A DNA stretch of 64,000 nucleotides from Gigantopelta aegis. Taxonomy: Eukaryota; Mollusca; Gastropoda; Neomphalida; Peltospiridae. The DNA lies in contig NC_054711.1 in NCBI RefSeq assembly GCF_016097555.1, forward strand, positions 34,741,395 to 34,805,394. Reading direction: 5' to 3'. How positions within the stretch are numbered: the first letter of the stretch is position 1; every line of letters starts with the position of its first letter. The translations under genes were made by a program, and so were the position numbers. The notes under the pieces were generated by a model. The model was not told where the DNA came from and did no database searches. It was given only the letters and a program-made list of their open reading frames with translations. Below are positions 53,634-64,000 of the stretch, piece by piece.

Positions 53634-53920
53634 TTTTTTGTTTAGTGACACCACTAGAGCACATTGATTTAGTAAGCATCGGCTATTGGATGTCAAACAT
53701 TTGGTAATTTTGACATATAGTCTTAGAGAGAAAACCCACTATATTTTCCAATTAGTAGCAAGAAATCTTTTATATGCACCATCCCATAGCCTTTAATATA
53801 CCAGTCATGAAGCAGTGGCTGGAACAAAAAATATCCCAATGAGTCCACAGACGGGGATCAATCCTAGACCAACCGTGCATCAGGTGAATGCTTTACCACT
53901 GGGCTACAATCCACCACATA
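53634..53920 (-). mobile_element. tRNA-derived SINE, tail subfamily TTTAACGACACC
   Basis: On the minus strand it runs from a degenerate head (TAGCCCAGTGGTAAAGCATT) to ATGTGCTCTAGTGGTGTCAC and TAAACAAAAAAAACTTT. Older than 18872-19200 by divergence. Confidence 0.85.
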
Positions 53921-54483
53921 CCTGGTATGTATGCACGTGATTGTGTTGTAAACAGTAAGTTTGTTATGGTGTAGTGGGATTAAAAGTACTGGACTTGATG
54001 TTGCATCTTTTAGGAAGCATTTCTTCCACATCAACAAGTGTAGTGTATAACAAATTGTAAGAATCACTTAAATTCGCCAGTCATTGGCATAGCCGGGTGT
54101 GGGTGTGTGTTTGTGTGTGTGCAATTAGTAATTTTTCTCTAAAATACTTGGAATTCTTTGCTTGAAATATTATTTTATGTAATAAAAATAAGTCTTCTTA
54201 AAAACAATAAAGTACACAACCTTGTCATATTTGCCCCAGAACACTATTCAGACAGTGTGGTCACACCCATCCACACACCAAATGTAAAATCCACCGCTGG
54301 GGCTCACAGTCAACAAGTATTAAATATAAGGCTCATATAGACTGGATGTGGTGCATGCGTGCGGTTTGACTAAAACAAAATATTGAAATACATTAGTTTT
54401 AATGAGAGCGTGTAGACTGGATGCGTTCAGTGTGTGCATCTGCAAAACGCATGCTGCCAGTCGCAATGAAACAAACTGTATAA

Positions 54484-54960
54484 TATATTTTCTTACACAC
54501 CCGTTGTGAGATGACCATGCATTATTTTTGATAACACATAGTTTACACACGTACATGTGTTAACAATTTCAAGACATATTACTGTCTGCTCCTAGGTGAT
54601 GATCAGGTCACTAATACCATATGTCCAATGAAAAATTACATGATGGAAATCAATCAGACTGTGACGTATAGTTAACCTGACAATCATGGGTCTGTGACAC
54701 ATAAGTTAGCTATAAGTGCAACAGCTATAAATAACTTTTAGTCGAAAAAGATGTTAAAAACATGGTTTTTGACAATATGTAAAAAATAGAATAATACATT
54801 TGTGTGCGTTAGATACCATTTATCTTGCAACTCATTTACAAACATATCAAACTTGCTTTTGCTCGTTAAGATACATTTTAAAACAACTTGTTGTGAAATA
54901 AATGGTATCTAATGGCCACTCGTGTATTATTTTCTATGTATATAAGCCCAAAACACAAGC
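54484..54960 (+). repeat. Dispersed duplication, copy 1
   Basis: Shares ordered blocks with 57697-58125: TTAACAATTTCAAGACATA, TGGCTGCTCCTAGGTGATG-like text, AGTTAACCTG, ATAAATAACTTTTAGT and the MITE at its end. Diverged and interrupted by small indels. Confidence 0.75.
54791..54931. mobile_element. Hairpin MITE, AATAATACA ends
   Basis: Inverted ends: left ATAATACATTTGTGTGCGTT, right reversed ATAATACACGAGTGGCCATT, each followed by AGATACCATTTAT. Confidence 0.8.
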
Positions 54961-55394
54961 CGCTGACACATCAGACATAACAGTTGAACGCCGCATCCAG
55001 TCTACAAGAACCTATATGTGTGGATATGTACATGTGAATGCCCTGCCCTATTTGGCCAACACTCCAAATACAGATCTATATTCAGTGTTATTGGCAATAT
55101 TTTGCCAATCTTTAAACTTTTAAATGTACTTCATACTCAAATTAATTTGAACAATCTATAAAATATATTTGAAATTCTTTGCATGAAATATTATTATAAT
55201 ATATAATTAAAAAAATAAGTCTGTTTACAAAGCACAAAGTACAAGTCTCAACATGTCATCAGCTAAATGCACAAACATGAGCCATTCAGACGTCCATTTG
55301 TTAATGGAAGCTGTAGAAAGTCTGTTATAGCAACATATAAAGTGGCAGTCCTCCCTATTTTTTGAGAACAAAACAAGTCTATGTAAATATATAG

Positions 55395-55540
55395 AGGATT
55401 CGTCACGAGTGTTTTTTAGTATGGAAAATATCAACCAAGTCTATGTTAATCGGTATTTGTCGAGCCTCTGCCGAGACAAATACCGATTGACTAGACAAGG
55501 TTGATATTTTGCATATTAAAACACATGAGTAGCGAATCCT
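55395..55540. mobile_element. 146-bp foldback MITE
   Basis: Arms AGGATTCGTCACGAGTG and, reversed, AGGATTCGCTACTCATG, then AAAATATCAACC and TCGGTATTTGTC in both arms, with a short loop at 55460-55470. Confidence 0.9.
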
Positions 55541-55681
55541 ATTTATCCTATAACACTTCTAAAATAACATTTTAATTTAATGTTTAGTAAATCACATTAT
55601 CACATGGGGTTATGACGGATATCATGGTTAAGTTATAGGATATATATATATATATATATATAACAAATTACCATCAAAGTA

Positions 55682-55997
55682 AAGTTTGTTTTGTTTAATG
55701 ACACCACTGGAGCACATTGATATATTAATCATCGGCAACTGGATGTCAAACATTTGATAATTTTAACATAGTCTTAGAGAGGAAAGCCACTCCATTTTTT
55801 TTTTCATTAGTAGCAATTATGGGATCTTTAAATATGCATAATCCCACAGACATGATAGCTCATACTACAGCCTTTGATATACCCGTCGTGGTGCACTTCC
55901 TGGAACGGGAAATAGCCCAATGGGCCCAACGATGGGGATCGATCCCAAACTGACTGCAAATCAGGCGGACACTTTACAACTGGCTACTTCCCGCCCC
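55682..55997 (-). mobile_element. tRNA-derived SINE, tail subfamily TTTAACGACACC
   Basis: Head GGGCGGGAAGTAGCCAGTTG at the right, tail ATGTGCTCCAGTGGTGTCAT, TAAACAAAACAAAC at the left, minus strand. Confidence 0.85.
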
Positions 55998-55999
55998 CA

Positions 56000-57052
56000 A
56001 ATTACCATCAAATTATATAGATTAAATCTCATTTTTAACACAGTGGTTAAGACAAAATGCTAGAACAGCCAACGTATGTGTCTTGACTTGAATTGTCACT
56101 GAAGTAATCGATAATACAGCACACGGAGACTAAAGGTAGAATTTTGTGTGCCTTACTTTGGCTGTTCCATCAGTTCATACCTGAATTGAAAAAGATTTAA
56201 CAATGCAACTTGATGGTTATATGTAAAGAAACTTTTTTATTTACATTGAATTCTTTAAAAAAGGCCCCACATTATTTGAGTTGGTATAGGTTTAAAACTT
56301 ACTGGTAATATGTTTTTATATGAATTTTAACTTCATTCGTTATAAAGTTACATGCCAATTGATCAGTAGTTCCCTTTTGACGCAAACAGACTGTACAGAT
56401 GGTGAATTTTGGAACCATATATCGGAATCTAGTTTACCTCTATGTAGGCAAAGTAAAAGACAGTTAGACATTGCTGCATAACCTCTTGAAATCAGTCTTT
56501 GGCAGGGATATGATACTGAATATGCTAATGTCAGACTTCTATTAAAAACTTTCAAATTTTATATCTTTATGGTGTATTAGCGTTGAGTAAATTAACATAT
56601 GAATTATGATTGTCAATTTTCTAGGAAACAAAACCCATTCCTTATTGAGGGTAAAATATCTTCAATTCCTACATTTTAAAATAGCACTATTAATGATAAC
56701 ATAAGACCTGCATCAAGTAATAATAGGTCATATTTGAACAAATAGAACAAAACAAACATATATATATCACACTTTGGCACATGCATGCACACACAAACAC
56801 ATTTCTTAAAGGGCCTATCCCGAGAATGTAACCAGTATAACTTTTTTCATTATTAAAATTACAATATACATGCATATATCCAGAATACCCTGCTTATATA
56901 TAAACCCTGAATACTCTATATATATATATATAAGCATTTGTAATGTTTTGTAGTAGAGCAATATGGACGTTTGCCCCAAATACTACTATAGGCCTACATA
57001 TCATTTATTTTCAACCGATTGCCAAAAATGTGAAATTAAAGGTTCAAAAGAC

Positions 57053-57089
<37 letters not shown>

Positions 57090-57696
57090 TTTATTAATGC
57101 TTAATATTTCAACTTTTTATAGGCTTTGTTATCCAGATGTTTAACACAATCTAGACCATCTCTTTAATGTATTTTCAGTTAGATTGCACATTATAAGAAT
57201 ATTATATTCATAACATAACCTTAATTGGATATAAGCACGAAAATAACAATTTAATAAAACATTGATCATTGGGGTAATCGTAAACTAGGCACAAAAACAA
57301 ACCGTAAGTTCACGAGACTAAAATATATAAATATAAATTTCTTAAATGTAATATACATTTCGATATGATTAATCTCCAACCAAAACTATTTACACATGCA
57401 CAAATACCGGTACAGACAAACAGAAATAAAAACTTGATGGAGCGGGTGGTGGTAGTGTGGAGATGTTCAAAGTACTGGAGCCACTTTCACAAAACATTGT
57501 GGGCTGAACTTACAAAGCCTGTTTTAGACATACACACATGTAACTACATATATTTAGAATGCTTAAACACCTGTGCATATTTTTAAATAAATGGGAACTT
57601 TTGTGGCATTTGTGGTTAGGTTTGATTTGCTAAAATTCTATTTATACATTAAAATAACTTGCCGATATAAAATCTTGCATAAAGGTGTGTTTTGAA
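56000..57696. other. Intergenic, nothing recognised
   Basis: AT-rich, with (TA)n tracts near 56915 and 57057-57087 and a SINE tail remnant (CCTTAATTGGATATAAGCAC) at about 57219. Confidence 0.5.
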
Positions 57697-58125
57697 ACAC
57701 AATTCTTACACACACGTTGGTGAGAACATCATTCGTTATTCTTGACAACACATACTTCTTTACACAGCTATGTGTGTTAACAATTTCAAGACATACGACT
57801 GGCTGCTCCTAGGTGATGCCATATATCAAGTGAAAAAACAACACGATCGAAATCGATTAGACTGTGATGTACAGTTAACCTGGCAATCATTTGACTGTGA
57901 TGCATAAGTACAAGGGCTGTAAATAACTTTTAGTAAAAAAAGATGCTAAAAGTTGCTTAAAACCTGATTTTGTAAGGATATGTAAGAAATAGAATAATAC
58001 ATTCATGTCCATTAGATACCATTTATCTTACAACTTTTGCTCGTTTGATACATTTTAAAACAACTCGTGAAATAAATGGTATCTAACGGCCACTCATGTA
58101 TTATTCTCTATTTAACACCTAATCA
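57697..58125 (+). repeat. Dispersed duplication, copy 2
   Basis: Counterpart of 54484-54960, about 3.2 kb away; ends in the MITE at 57993-58105. Confidence 0.75.
57993..58105. mobile_element. Hairpin MITE, AATAATACA ends
   Basis: AATAATACATTCATGTCCAT left and AATAATACATGAGTGGCCGT right, reversed; each continues TAGATACCATTTAT. Confidence 0.8.
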
Positions 58126-58659
58126 TGTATTTTACTCAGTAGAATGCTTACCGTACCTGAAGTGCTTGGATAGACCCACTCAATCTTTTCCTGTTCCAAT
58201 CAGATGTAATGAAGTTTATACCAGTCGGATGTGTACAACTCTCCAACATCCCAAGTTGTAACTGCATGCAATATCAATTGAAATGGAAGATATGGCCCAT
58301 ACAAGGAGTTCCTTCAGTGCACAGTAATCTATGAAAAATAGGTTGCAGTGTCCTATTTATAGTATGTAACACTCTGACATCCAAGTTGTACTTGTATCAC
58401 TATGCAATCTTAGATTGTCCTAAATCAATTAGAATGGGAGATTTCCATGTGCAGTAATCTGTGAAAGGTAAGTTCTGGTACATGATACACCACCAGCTAA
58501 ATTGTACAAGGTTTGATGATCCTATATGAATTAATAAGATATGCCCAGGACAAGAAAGGTTAATGGACATATGGATGAAGAGACAACAGACAATAGTATG
58601 ACCCAAGCACCTCATGCAAGCATTATACAAACAGCTAAATCCCGCTCGATTCCAGAGTC

Positions 58660-58745
58660 TTGAATACCATGACGACTGTCGGTGGACATCAATATGCACA
58701 GTGTTAGGCGGCAGTTTCAAAGGCACTCTCTTAAGTTTGCAGCCA
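58660..58745 (-). repeat. SV2-like: Degenerate copy of the SV2-like C-terminal coding end
   Basis: Minus-strand translation reads LKLPPNTVHIDVH, against LKLPNTVRIDIH in the real last exon. The surrounding sequence lacks the rest of the exon. It is a relic, not a second exon that I can join. Confidence 0.75.
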
Positions 58746-58799
58746 TTATAAAACATTTCCAACTAAAATAGCATTTTTGGTGACTAAAATTACATATTA

Positions 58800-59670
58800 A
58801 ATACATTTTCTTGCTTAGAATGCCAGTCACAGTGTCTGCATATATAATGTGTTTACAGTTGTGTGCTAATATTTGCAGAAGTCATTGTTAATTTTACTTC
58901 ATAATATATATTTTTCCTACGTACAAAATTATTGGAAGGTGAAGTCTGGTTTGAGTTGCTACAAACATTAGGAAGACAACAAAAACCTTATTTATACAAA
59001 TACTGATAGCCTAAACAAGAAAATACCTTAAATATATAGAGGCTATTCCATGAAATGGTTTATTTATTACATTTTTCCTAATTTTTGACAATATCTTTTG
59101 CTTTTTGGTAATATCTTTTGCTTATCCTATCGAAAACACGTAATGCACGAAAATTTACTTGACCATAGACTTTTAAAAAGAAACTTAAATTAAAATTATC
59201 TTTATTAACATTTATTTAATAATACTGCTGTGCAAACATACCTGACAAAGCGATCCTCCAAAACCTCCCACAAAAACAAAACGAATCGAATGCCGTTAAA
59301 TTCTTACATGTACATTCAATGACACTACATTGTTTCATCAATATTTAGCTTCGTATTCAATTCATGTAAGATATTTTATCGTAATTGCATTGGTAATCAT
59401 CAGATTTAAATACGAAGAAATGAGACAAAGGGAGATAATTTAATCATGCACTTTTACAAAAAAGTAAATACGATTTCTATATTTTCACTGTAGCTAAAAT
59501 AGTGAAAATACGACTTTTCACCAGATATCACTTTTATGGTTTCCGTAGATCTATATATTTCATTGCTATGTATATAATAAGTAAGTTTAGTCATAAAAAA
59601 GGATCTGTTAGTCATAAACATCCTACAACGGCAGCAAACTGAGGACCATCCCTTTAAGTATGACAAAAGA
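58800..59670. other. Downstream of the SV2-like gene, nothing recognised
   Basis: AT-rich flank that may include 3' UTR on the minus strand. GATCTCTATTTT-like or coding signals were not found. Confidence 0.45.
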
Positions 59671-59676
59671 TTGTAG

Positions 59677-60062
59677 TGCAGCTACTAGTCACTGTTACCA
59701 TGACAACATTCAGTGTATATCAAATGGCAGTGTTAGGCAGTCGGTGATGTTTTCTATGCAAACCACCAAAAGAAAGTAGTGCTGTCACCAGTCACTGTTA
59801 CCATAACAACTCTTGGTGGATATAAATAGGCACAGTGACTGTGTTAGGGCAGTTTCAAGTCTGACAAACCACCAATCTGAAAGTAGTGCAGCTTGTTACC
59901 ATGGTTACACTCGGTGGATATCAAGATGTGTAATGAGGATTACAACCCAACAAAAGAGTTCAGTGCAGTCTGCAACCATAATGACACTCAGTGGATGTCA
60001 ATACGGACGGTGTTAGGCAGTTTTAAGGACGACAGACCACCAAAAGAAAGTAGCGTGGCAAC
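59677..60062 (-). repeat. SV2-like: About 100-bp tandem repeat that includes the SV2-like coding end
   Basis: Four degenerate units begin near 59677, 59777, 59882 and 59963. Shared plus-strand phrases are CACTGTTACCAT, GGTGGATATCAA, GTGTTAGGCAG and CAAACCACCAAAAGAAAGTA. The rightmost unit is the coding end of the terminal exon. Confidence 0.8.
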
Positions 60063-60171
60063 AAGGATCATGGGAACGGCACAGCTAACATCGACAAGTT
60101 GCCCGAACACAACATTTCCGAGAATTGCTCCGAGACGACCGACCCCATTTACCACACCCGACGCCGTTGAT
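59988..60171 (-). CDS. SV2-like: SV2-like terminal exon
   Basis: The acceptor is a long polypyrimidine run then TATTGCAG/ATCAAC. It encodes STASGVVNGVGRLGAILGN, GQLVDVSCAVPMILVATLL and the closing LKLPNTVRIDIH, then TGA. Degenerate copies of its last 75 bp or so recur downstream (59677-59965 and 58660-58740). Confidence 0.92.
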
Positions 60172-63100
60172 CTGCAATAGAAAAAAAAAACCCAACATTT
60201 TATTAAACATAATTTTACTGAAATCACATGGCAAGTAAAATATTTACTGTGGAGGTGGACAGCAAAAGAAACTGAAAGACAGGAGGAGTTGCCAGATCGG
60301 GAAGAAATAAGATGGAATTCAAAGGAGTAAAAGGAAAGGGGGCAGTGGGATTAATTTTTTTTTTAAAATAATTGTGTACTCATCTGTTGAATAAAACTTT
60401 TAATGTGTAGTTATTGTGCAAATAAAACTTTTATGTGGCATATAAAACCTTAACTATGTATTCACCTGGCAAGGACAAACTTTAGTGAGTATTTCCATGT
60501 CAAGTAAACCTTTTACTCTGAATTAATATGGCAAGCAAAAAGTTGCAAGTACATATACTTCACAGTATTTCTCTGGCAAGTGAAACGTTTAGCAAGTAAG
60601 ATTTTTGCTACATATTCATCAGTTACCTGGTAATTTGTTTTTAATTGAACCATACAGGATACAACAAATATAGCTTTAACCTGACCAAAGAAATCTTTGA
60701 TTGTACATCCACCTGACAAACAACAAGCATTCTGAGCATACTGCTAATGCAATACATGTCCCCTACTATGCTATATGTATATATACTTAACTCCAAAAGA
60801 AACGCGAATACATAGATTGGAGGTTTTGAGTGCACTCATTGAAATACGTCCCAAAGTTCTTAAAATAATCGTTTCTATGAAAAACTTAAACAATTCGTAA
60901 AGATGAGATTTCATGTTATTGACATGTTAAAAATCGAGGTCGCATTGTCATTTGAAATGTCAAGGCCATGGCGCTTCTTCAATGGCGTCACATGCCACTC
61001 AAACATGTCCACTAATAGCGGGTGTGTCCGCCATTGCTGGCCATGACCGCCGCACACCTCCTACCCATGGAGAGGAAGAGGTTCCTGATGAAGGCCCTGG
61101 GCACGTTGTTGTAGGTGTCCACGACGGCCTGGCGGAGCTGCTGCTATGTCACCACGGGAGCAGGGCGTTGGTTCATCATGCGCTGAACCTCGTCCCACAA
61201 GTGCTCGATGGGGTTCAGATCCGGGCTTAAAGCTGGCCAGTCCATTGTGATGATGTTGTGCTGTGCCAGGAATGCCTGGGTGGCCCGTGCCGTGTGTGGC
61301 CTGGCGTTGTCGTGCTGGTAAACCATCTGACGGTGACCCGCGAAAAAAGGCACCACCACAGGCGTGAGCACTTCGTCGATGTAGCGCTGTGCTGTGACGC
61401 CCCTGCCGCGTCCTCGGCCGTTGTTGTCGAAGATGACAGGTTGTACACGACGTCCCCAGGATATGGCACCCCACAGAATGACGGAAGGCCCTCCCCAACG
61501 GTCCCTTTCCATAACACACGCATCTGTGAAGCGCTCACCTCGACGCCTCCACACCCTCATACGACCGTCGGCCCTATCTAAGCAGTAGCGGCTTTCGTCG
61601 GAGAAGACGATGTTCTGCCACTGTCGGTTCCGCCACTGTCGATGCAGAACAGCCCAGTTGTGTCGTGCAAGGCGGTGTCGCTGTGTGAGACGTTGTCCAA
61701 TGTACGGTCGACGACAGTTCAGATGGATGGCGATCAGACGACGACGTCGTACCGTGGTGTAGGAAACGGGGCGGTTGTGGGTTTCCCACTGTCTGCCGGG
61801 CTGTTGTGGTGGCTGGTACGAACCGATCACGCATGTGAGTTCGGACGATGTAACGGTCCTGGTGCTGTGACGTCACTCTGGGACGGCCGCTACGTGGACG
61901 GTCGACGACGTTGTTGTTCTGTAGAAATCGGTCTATGAGACGGTAGATTGTCGAGACATGGACACCGAAAGCACGTGCAACCTGCCTGGCATCCATTCCG
62001 GCCTCCAAATTCCCCAAAGCTCTATGTCTGGAATCAGCGTTAAGTCGTGGCATCGTTGTATCGCTACTCGTAAAATGAGTTGAACATTGCTGTCTGGCGT
62101 TTCTTTTATACCCAGGCCTGGTAGTGTTTCACGTGCAATTCGCATCTTTCATGATCCACCCGTTTTGCATTCCAGATCAATTTTGGTCGTCAATTTCAGC
62201 ACGTGCGTGACGTCACACTGTACTCGTTTTTTTCATGCGTTATGTGGAATTGGATACGCTGACAATATGGCTATTGGTCAACTTAATCGATTTGTACATA
62301 GTTTATTCAAATGTGGGTTTTTTAATATTTTAAAATTTTCGCGTTTCTTTTGGAGTTAAGTATATATAGCATTAGTGGCTATACATTTTTTATTAATATC
62401 AGCAGGACCATTGAATTTTGTATGCGCACCTTTGGTTGCTTGGGGGAAACAAACCCTAAAAAGGACAACCTCTGTTGTCCAGCTCTTTCTCCCAGGATAT
62501 TGGTTTAAACACACCCACTAAACCTGGCCGGAGTTTACACAAAAAACCCTACTTTTACATGTGCCAGAATGACCACAAAAAAAAGTCTTCAAATGTCAAC
62601 AAGTTACACATGTTTGCAAACTACAAGCTCTTCAGTCTAATAGTTGCCACTTCAAAGCTGTCTTGCCATGAAATAACACAGTCAAACAGCAGACTACTTT
62701 AAGCGAATATATTTCCAGATTTTGGTCAACCAAATGGGAAGATAACTGTGATCTGAGGCCTGACAGAGCTATGCGCTTAATTTCAGATCAATATCTTGGA
62801 AAAACTAAAAGTTTGGAAAACTATACATGGAATAGACAGACAGACAGACACAAGAACTAAAGCCCCCTCCATTTGGACTGGTATGGGTCTAATAAATATA
62901 TTTGGTACAAACACCAGACAGATATATCTCTTACAGACTTTAATTTTTTTTTACATCCTGGAGTGAAAAATTACCTGCCTCAAAATTGTGAAGGAGAAAA
63001 ACTTGCACATCTCAAAATAACTGCAGTTAGAGGGGAAGTACAGTTTTGTTCAAATGAGAGGCATGATCATACTCACCATGACTGGTATATCAAAGGCTGT

Positions 63101-63905
63101 AGTATCTGCTATCTTGTGTGTAGGATGGTGCATATAAAAGTTCTCTTGCTACTAATAGAAAAATGTAGCGGGTTTCCTCTCTAACACCACATGTCAAAAA
63201 TTACCAAAGGTTGGACATCCAATAGCCATCAATGTGCTCTAGTGGTGTCGTTAAACAAACCAAACTTTTTTCACTTGTTTGTACACTCACTTGACAAATA
63301 AATATTTTATAGTACATGCACCTGAGTATTCTTAGAATAAATTCCCACGAAAGTCAAACGTGATTTGGCTGTAACTGTGGAAAATGGGTCAAACATGGGC
63401 CATAGAAGTCAAACGTGATTTGTAATTCGACATGATAAAGCCATACACAAAATATCAGCTTAATATCTTGAGTTTGGAAATCTGTATGTGGAAACAGATC
63501 AACAGACTGGAACAAAATGTAGAGTCCCCGCCAATTGGTCTGGTAGGGTGTAATAAAATATAAAAATTGTACACTCACCTAACATGTAAATGTTTTACAG
63601 AGTTTCATTTACTTTTTGAAATATCCAGGAATGTAAAAAATCATCATCCTCAGAATGTCAAGGAAGGAAAAATCACTCTGCTAAAAAAAAAATGTTGGGA
63701 GTGCGATGATTCTGACATTCCTTGAATGGTTTACTGATCCCTCACCTGACTCGGGTAGGAAAGAGTTCACTGAAGAGAACATCGAGAGCGTTCCAGCCGA
63801 TCGTGGACACGGCACCAAACACACAGGACAGAACGACGTTCTCCACATTCGTCCGCACCATGCTGATGAAAAACACTATCAGTCCTGACAGCACCATGCT
63901 GGTTG
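59988..63905 (-). CDS. SV2-like: SV2-like MFS transporter, 3' part (last two exons)
   Basis: C-terminal 114 residues or so of a 12-helix major-facilitator protein of the synaptic vesicle glycoprotein 2 group. Exons: 63905-63746 and 60171-59988, joined in phase 2 (GTC AG / A TCA). The first encodes SMVLSGLIVFFISMV and then WNALDVLFSELFPTRVR, matching YNALDVLTVELYPSDKR of vertebrate SV2 (from memory). The second encodes a Gly-rich helix (GVVNGVGRLGAILGN), a last helix and the end LKLPNTVRIDIH, matching LKLPETRGQVLQ of SV2. SVOP ends differently, so SV2 is preferred. The N-terminal exons lie beyond the right edge. The 3.6-kb last intron contains a Tc1 element. Vertebrate SV2 sits in synaptic vesicles; the role here is inferred from family only. 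Confidence 0.9.
60784..62362 (-). mobile_element. Tc1-type DNA transposon, lightly damaged
   Basis: 1579 bp, terminal inverted repeats TACTTAACTCCAAAAGAAAC identical over about 24 bp, TA on both sides. It sits in the last intron of the SV2-like gene, same strand as the gene. Confidence 0.95.
61012..62053 (-). pseudogene. Tc1 transposase, one frameshift and one stop
   Basis: Starts MPRLNADSRHRALGNLEAGM with VARAFGVHVSTIYRLIDRFL (helix-turn-helix) and RSGRPRVTSQHQDRYI. One extra A in an A run near 61785 shifts the frame; the rest reads IVFSDESRYCL, QHDNARPHTA and [13 protein letters not shown], keeping the D34E spacing. A TAG at 61144-61146 (CAG by one change) precedes QQLRQAVVDTYNNVP, and the protein ends GGHTRY at 61012. 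This is a young copy by its lesion count. Confidence 0.92.
62700..62885 (+). repeat. Dispersed repeat with CAGACAGACAGAC
   Basis: Related to 6370-6885: TTTCAGATCAATATCTTGGA followed by AATAGACAGACAGACAGACA. Confidence 0.6.
63066..63262 (+). mobile_element. tRNA-derived SINE, head missing
   Basis: Body from CCATGACTGGTATATCAAAG through GCGGGTTTCCTCTCT to the tail CAATGTGCTCTAGTGGTGTC, GTTAAACAAACCAAAC. It lies in the last intron of the SV2-like gene. Confidence 0.85.
63340..63562 (+). repeat. Dispersed repeat, partial
   Basis: GAAGTCAAACGTGATTTG occurs twice (63352, 63406), followed by ATACACAAAATATCAGCTTA; same family as 6370-6885. Confidence 0.6.
63746..63905 (-). CDS. SV2-like: SV2-like penultimate exon
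   Basis: The acceptor is GATTTCAG/CAACC and the donor AG/GTGAGG, both strong. It encodes one transmembrane helix, a loop (RTNVENV), another helix with SCVFGAVSTIGWNALDV, and ELFPTRVR at the membrane exit. The open frame continues upstream past the acceptor by chance. Confidence 0.92.
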
Positions 63906-64000
63906 CTGAAATCAAAACACGTTTACACAGATCACACCACTGTTCCAGTTCTGTTGATTCACATTTTGAGAGTATACTACTAAAGTAATACACATCCCCT

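Noticed and set aside
58400-58762. 120-codon minus-strand frame as an alternative SV2-like last exon
   Set aside because: Only LKLPPNTVHIDVH matches; no acceptor and no upstream helix sequence, so it is treated as a relic copy.

Overview
The window looks like an animal nuclear chromosome, AT-rich, with split genes, long introns and dense transposons. tRNA-headed SINEs of a kind I associate with molluscs, a Jockey-type LINE, Tc1 elements and many MITEs suggest a lophotrochozoan, most likely a mollusc; the phylum is inference.

Two host genes are supported, both on the minus strand. The first is complete: a palmitoyltransferase of the ZDHHC1/ZDHHC11 group in eight coding exons from 36901 down to 5760. 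All seven intron phases agree and the product is 329 residues. The second is the 3' end of an SV2-like (synaptic vesicle glycoprotein 2) major-facilitator transporter: its last two exons lie at 63905-63746 and 60171-59988, and the rest lies beyond the right edge. The palmitoyltransferase acts on membranes, lipidating cytosolic cysteines; the transporter is a 12-helix membrane protein. Nothing ties the two functionally.

Layout. 1-5.7 kb: SINE, three copies of one repeat (one inverted relative to the other two) split by a TIR element, and a small pogo-like MITE. 5.7-36.9 kb: the palmitoyltransferase gene, whose introns hold a 72-bp minisatellite (8.34-10.2 kb), several SINEs, a decayed Tc1 element (14.8-16.3 kb), a broken LTR-retroelement integrase fragment, a Jockey-like LINE with its 3' part tandemly duplicated (20.06-29.7 kb), a 42-bp minisatellite, an internally deleted hAT element and a 5-bp-TSD MITE. 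36.9-59.7 kb: intergenic, with hairpin MITEs, a cluster of a 15-bp palindromic-pair motif, and a three-level nest: a LINE (42.07-51.37 kb) interrupted by a 6.4-kb TIR element, itself carrying a Tc1 element with an open transposase. 52.3-53.2 kb holds three small minisatellites; 54.5-58.1 kb holds a dispersed duplication and hairpin MITEs. 58.6-64 kb: the SV2-like gene end, whose final coding segment is repeated in degenerate form downstream, plus another Tc1 element in the last intron.

The most unusual points are the degenerate tandem copies of the SV2-like C-terminal coding end, the nested LINE/TIR/Tc1 insertion with telltale ACTTATA subterminal arrays, a nearly perfect tandem duplication of LINE plus flank that differs mainly in homopolymer lengths, and the shared 3' tail of that LINE and the local SINEs.
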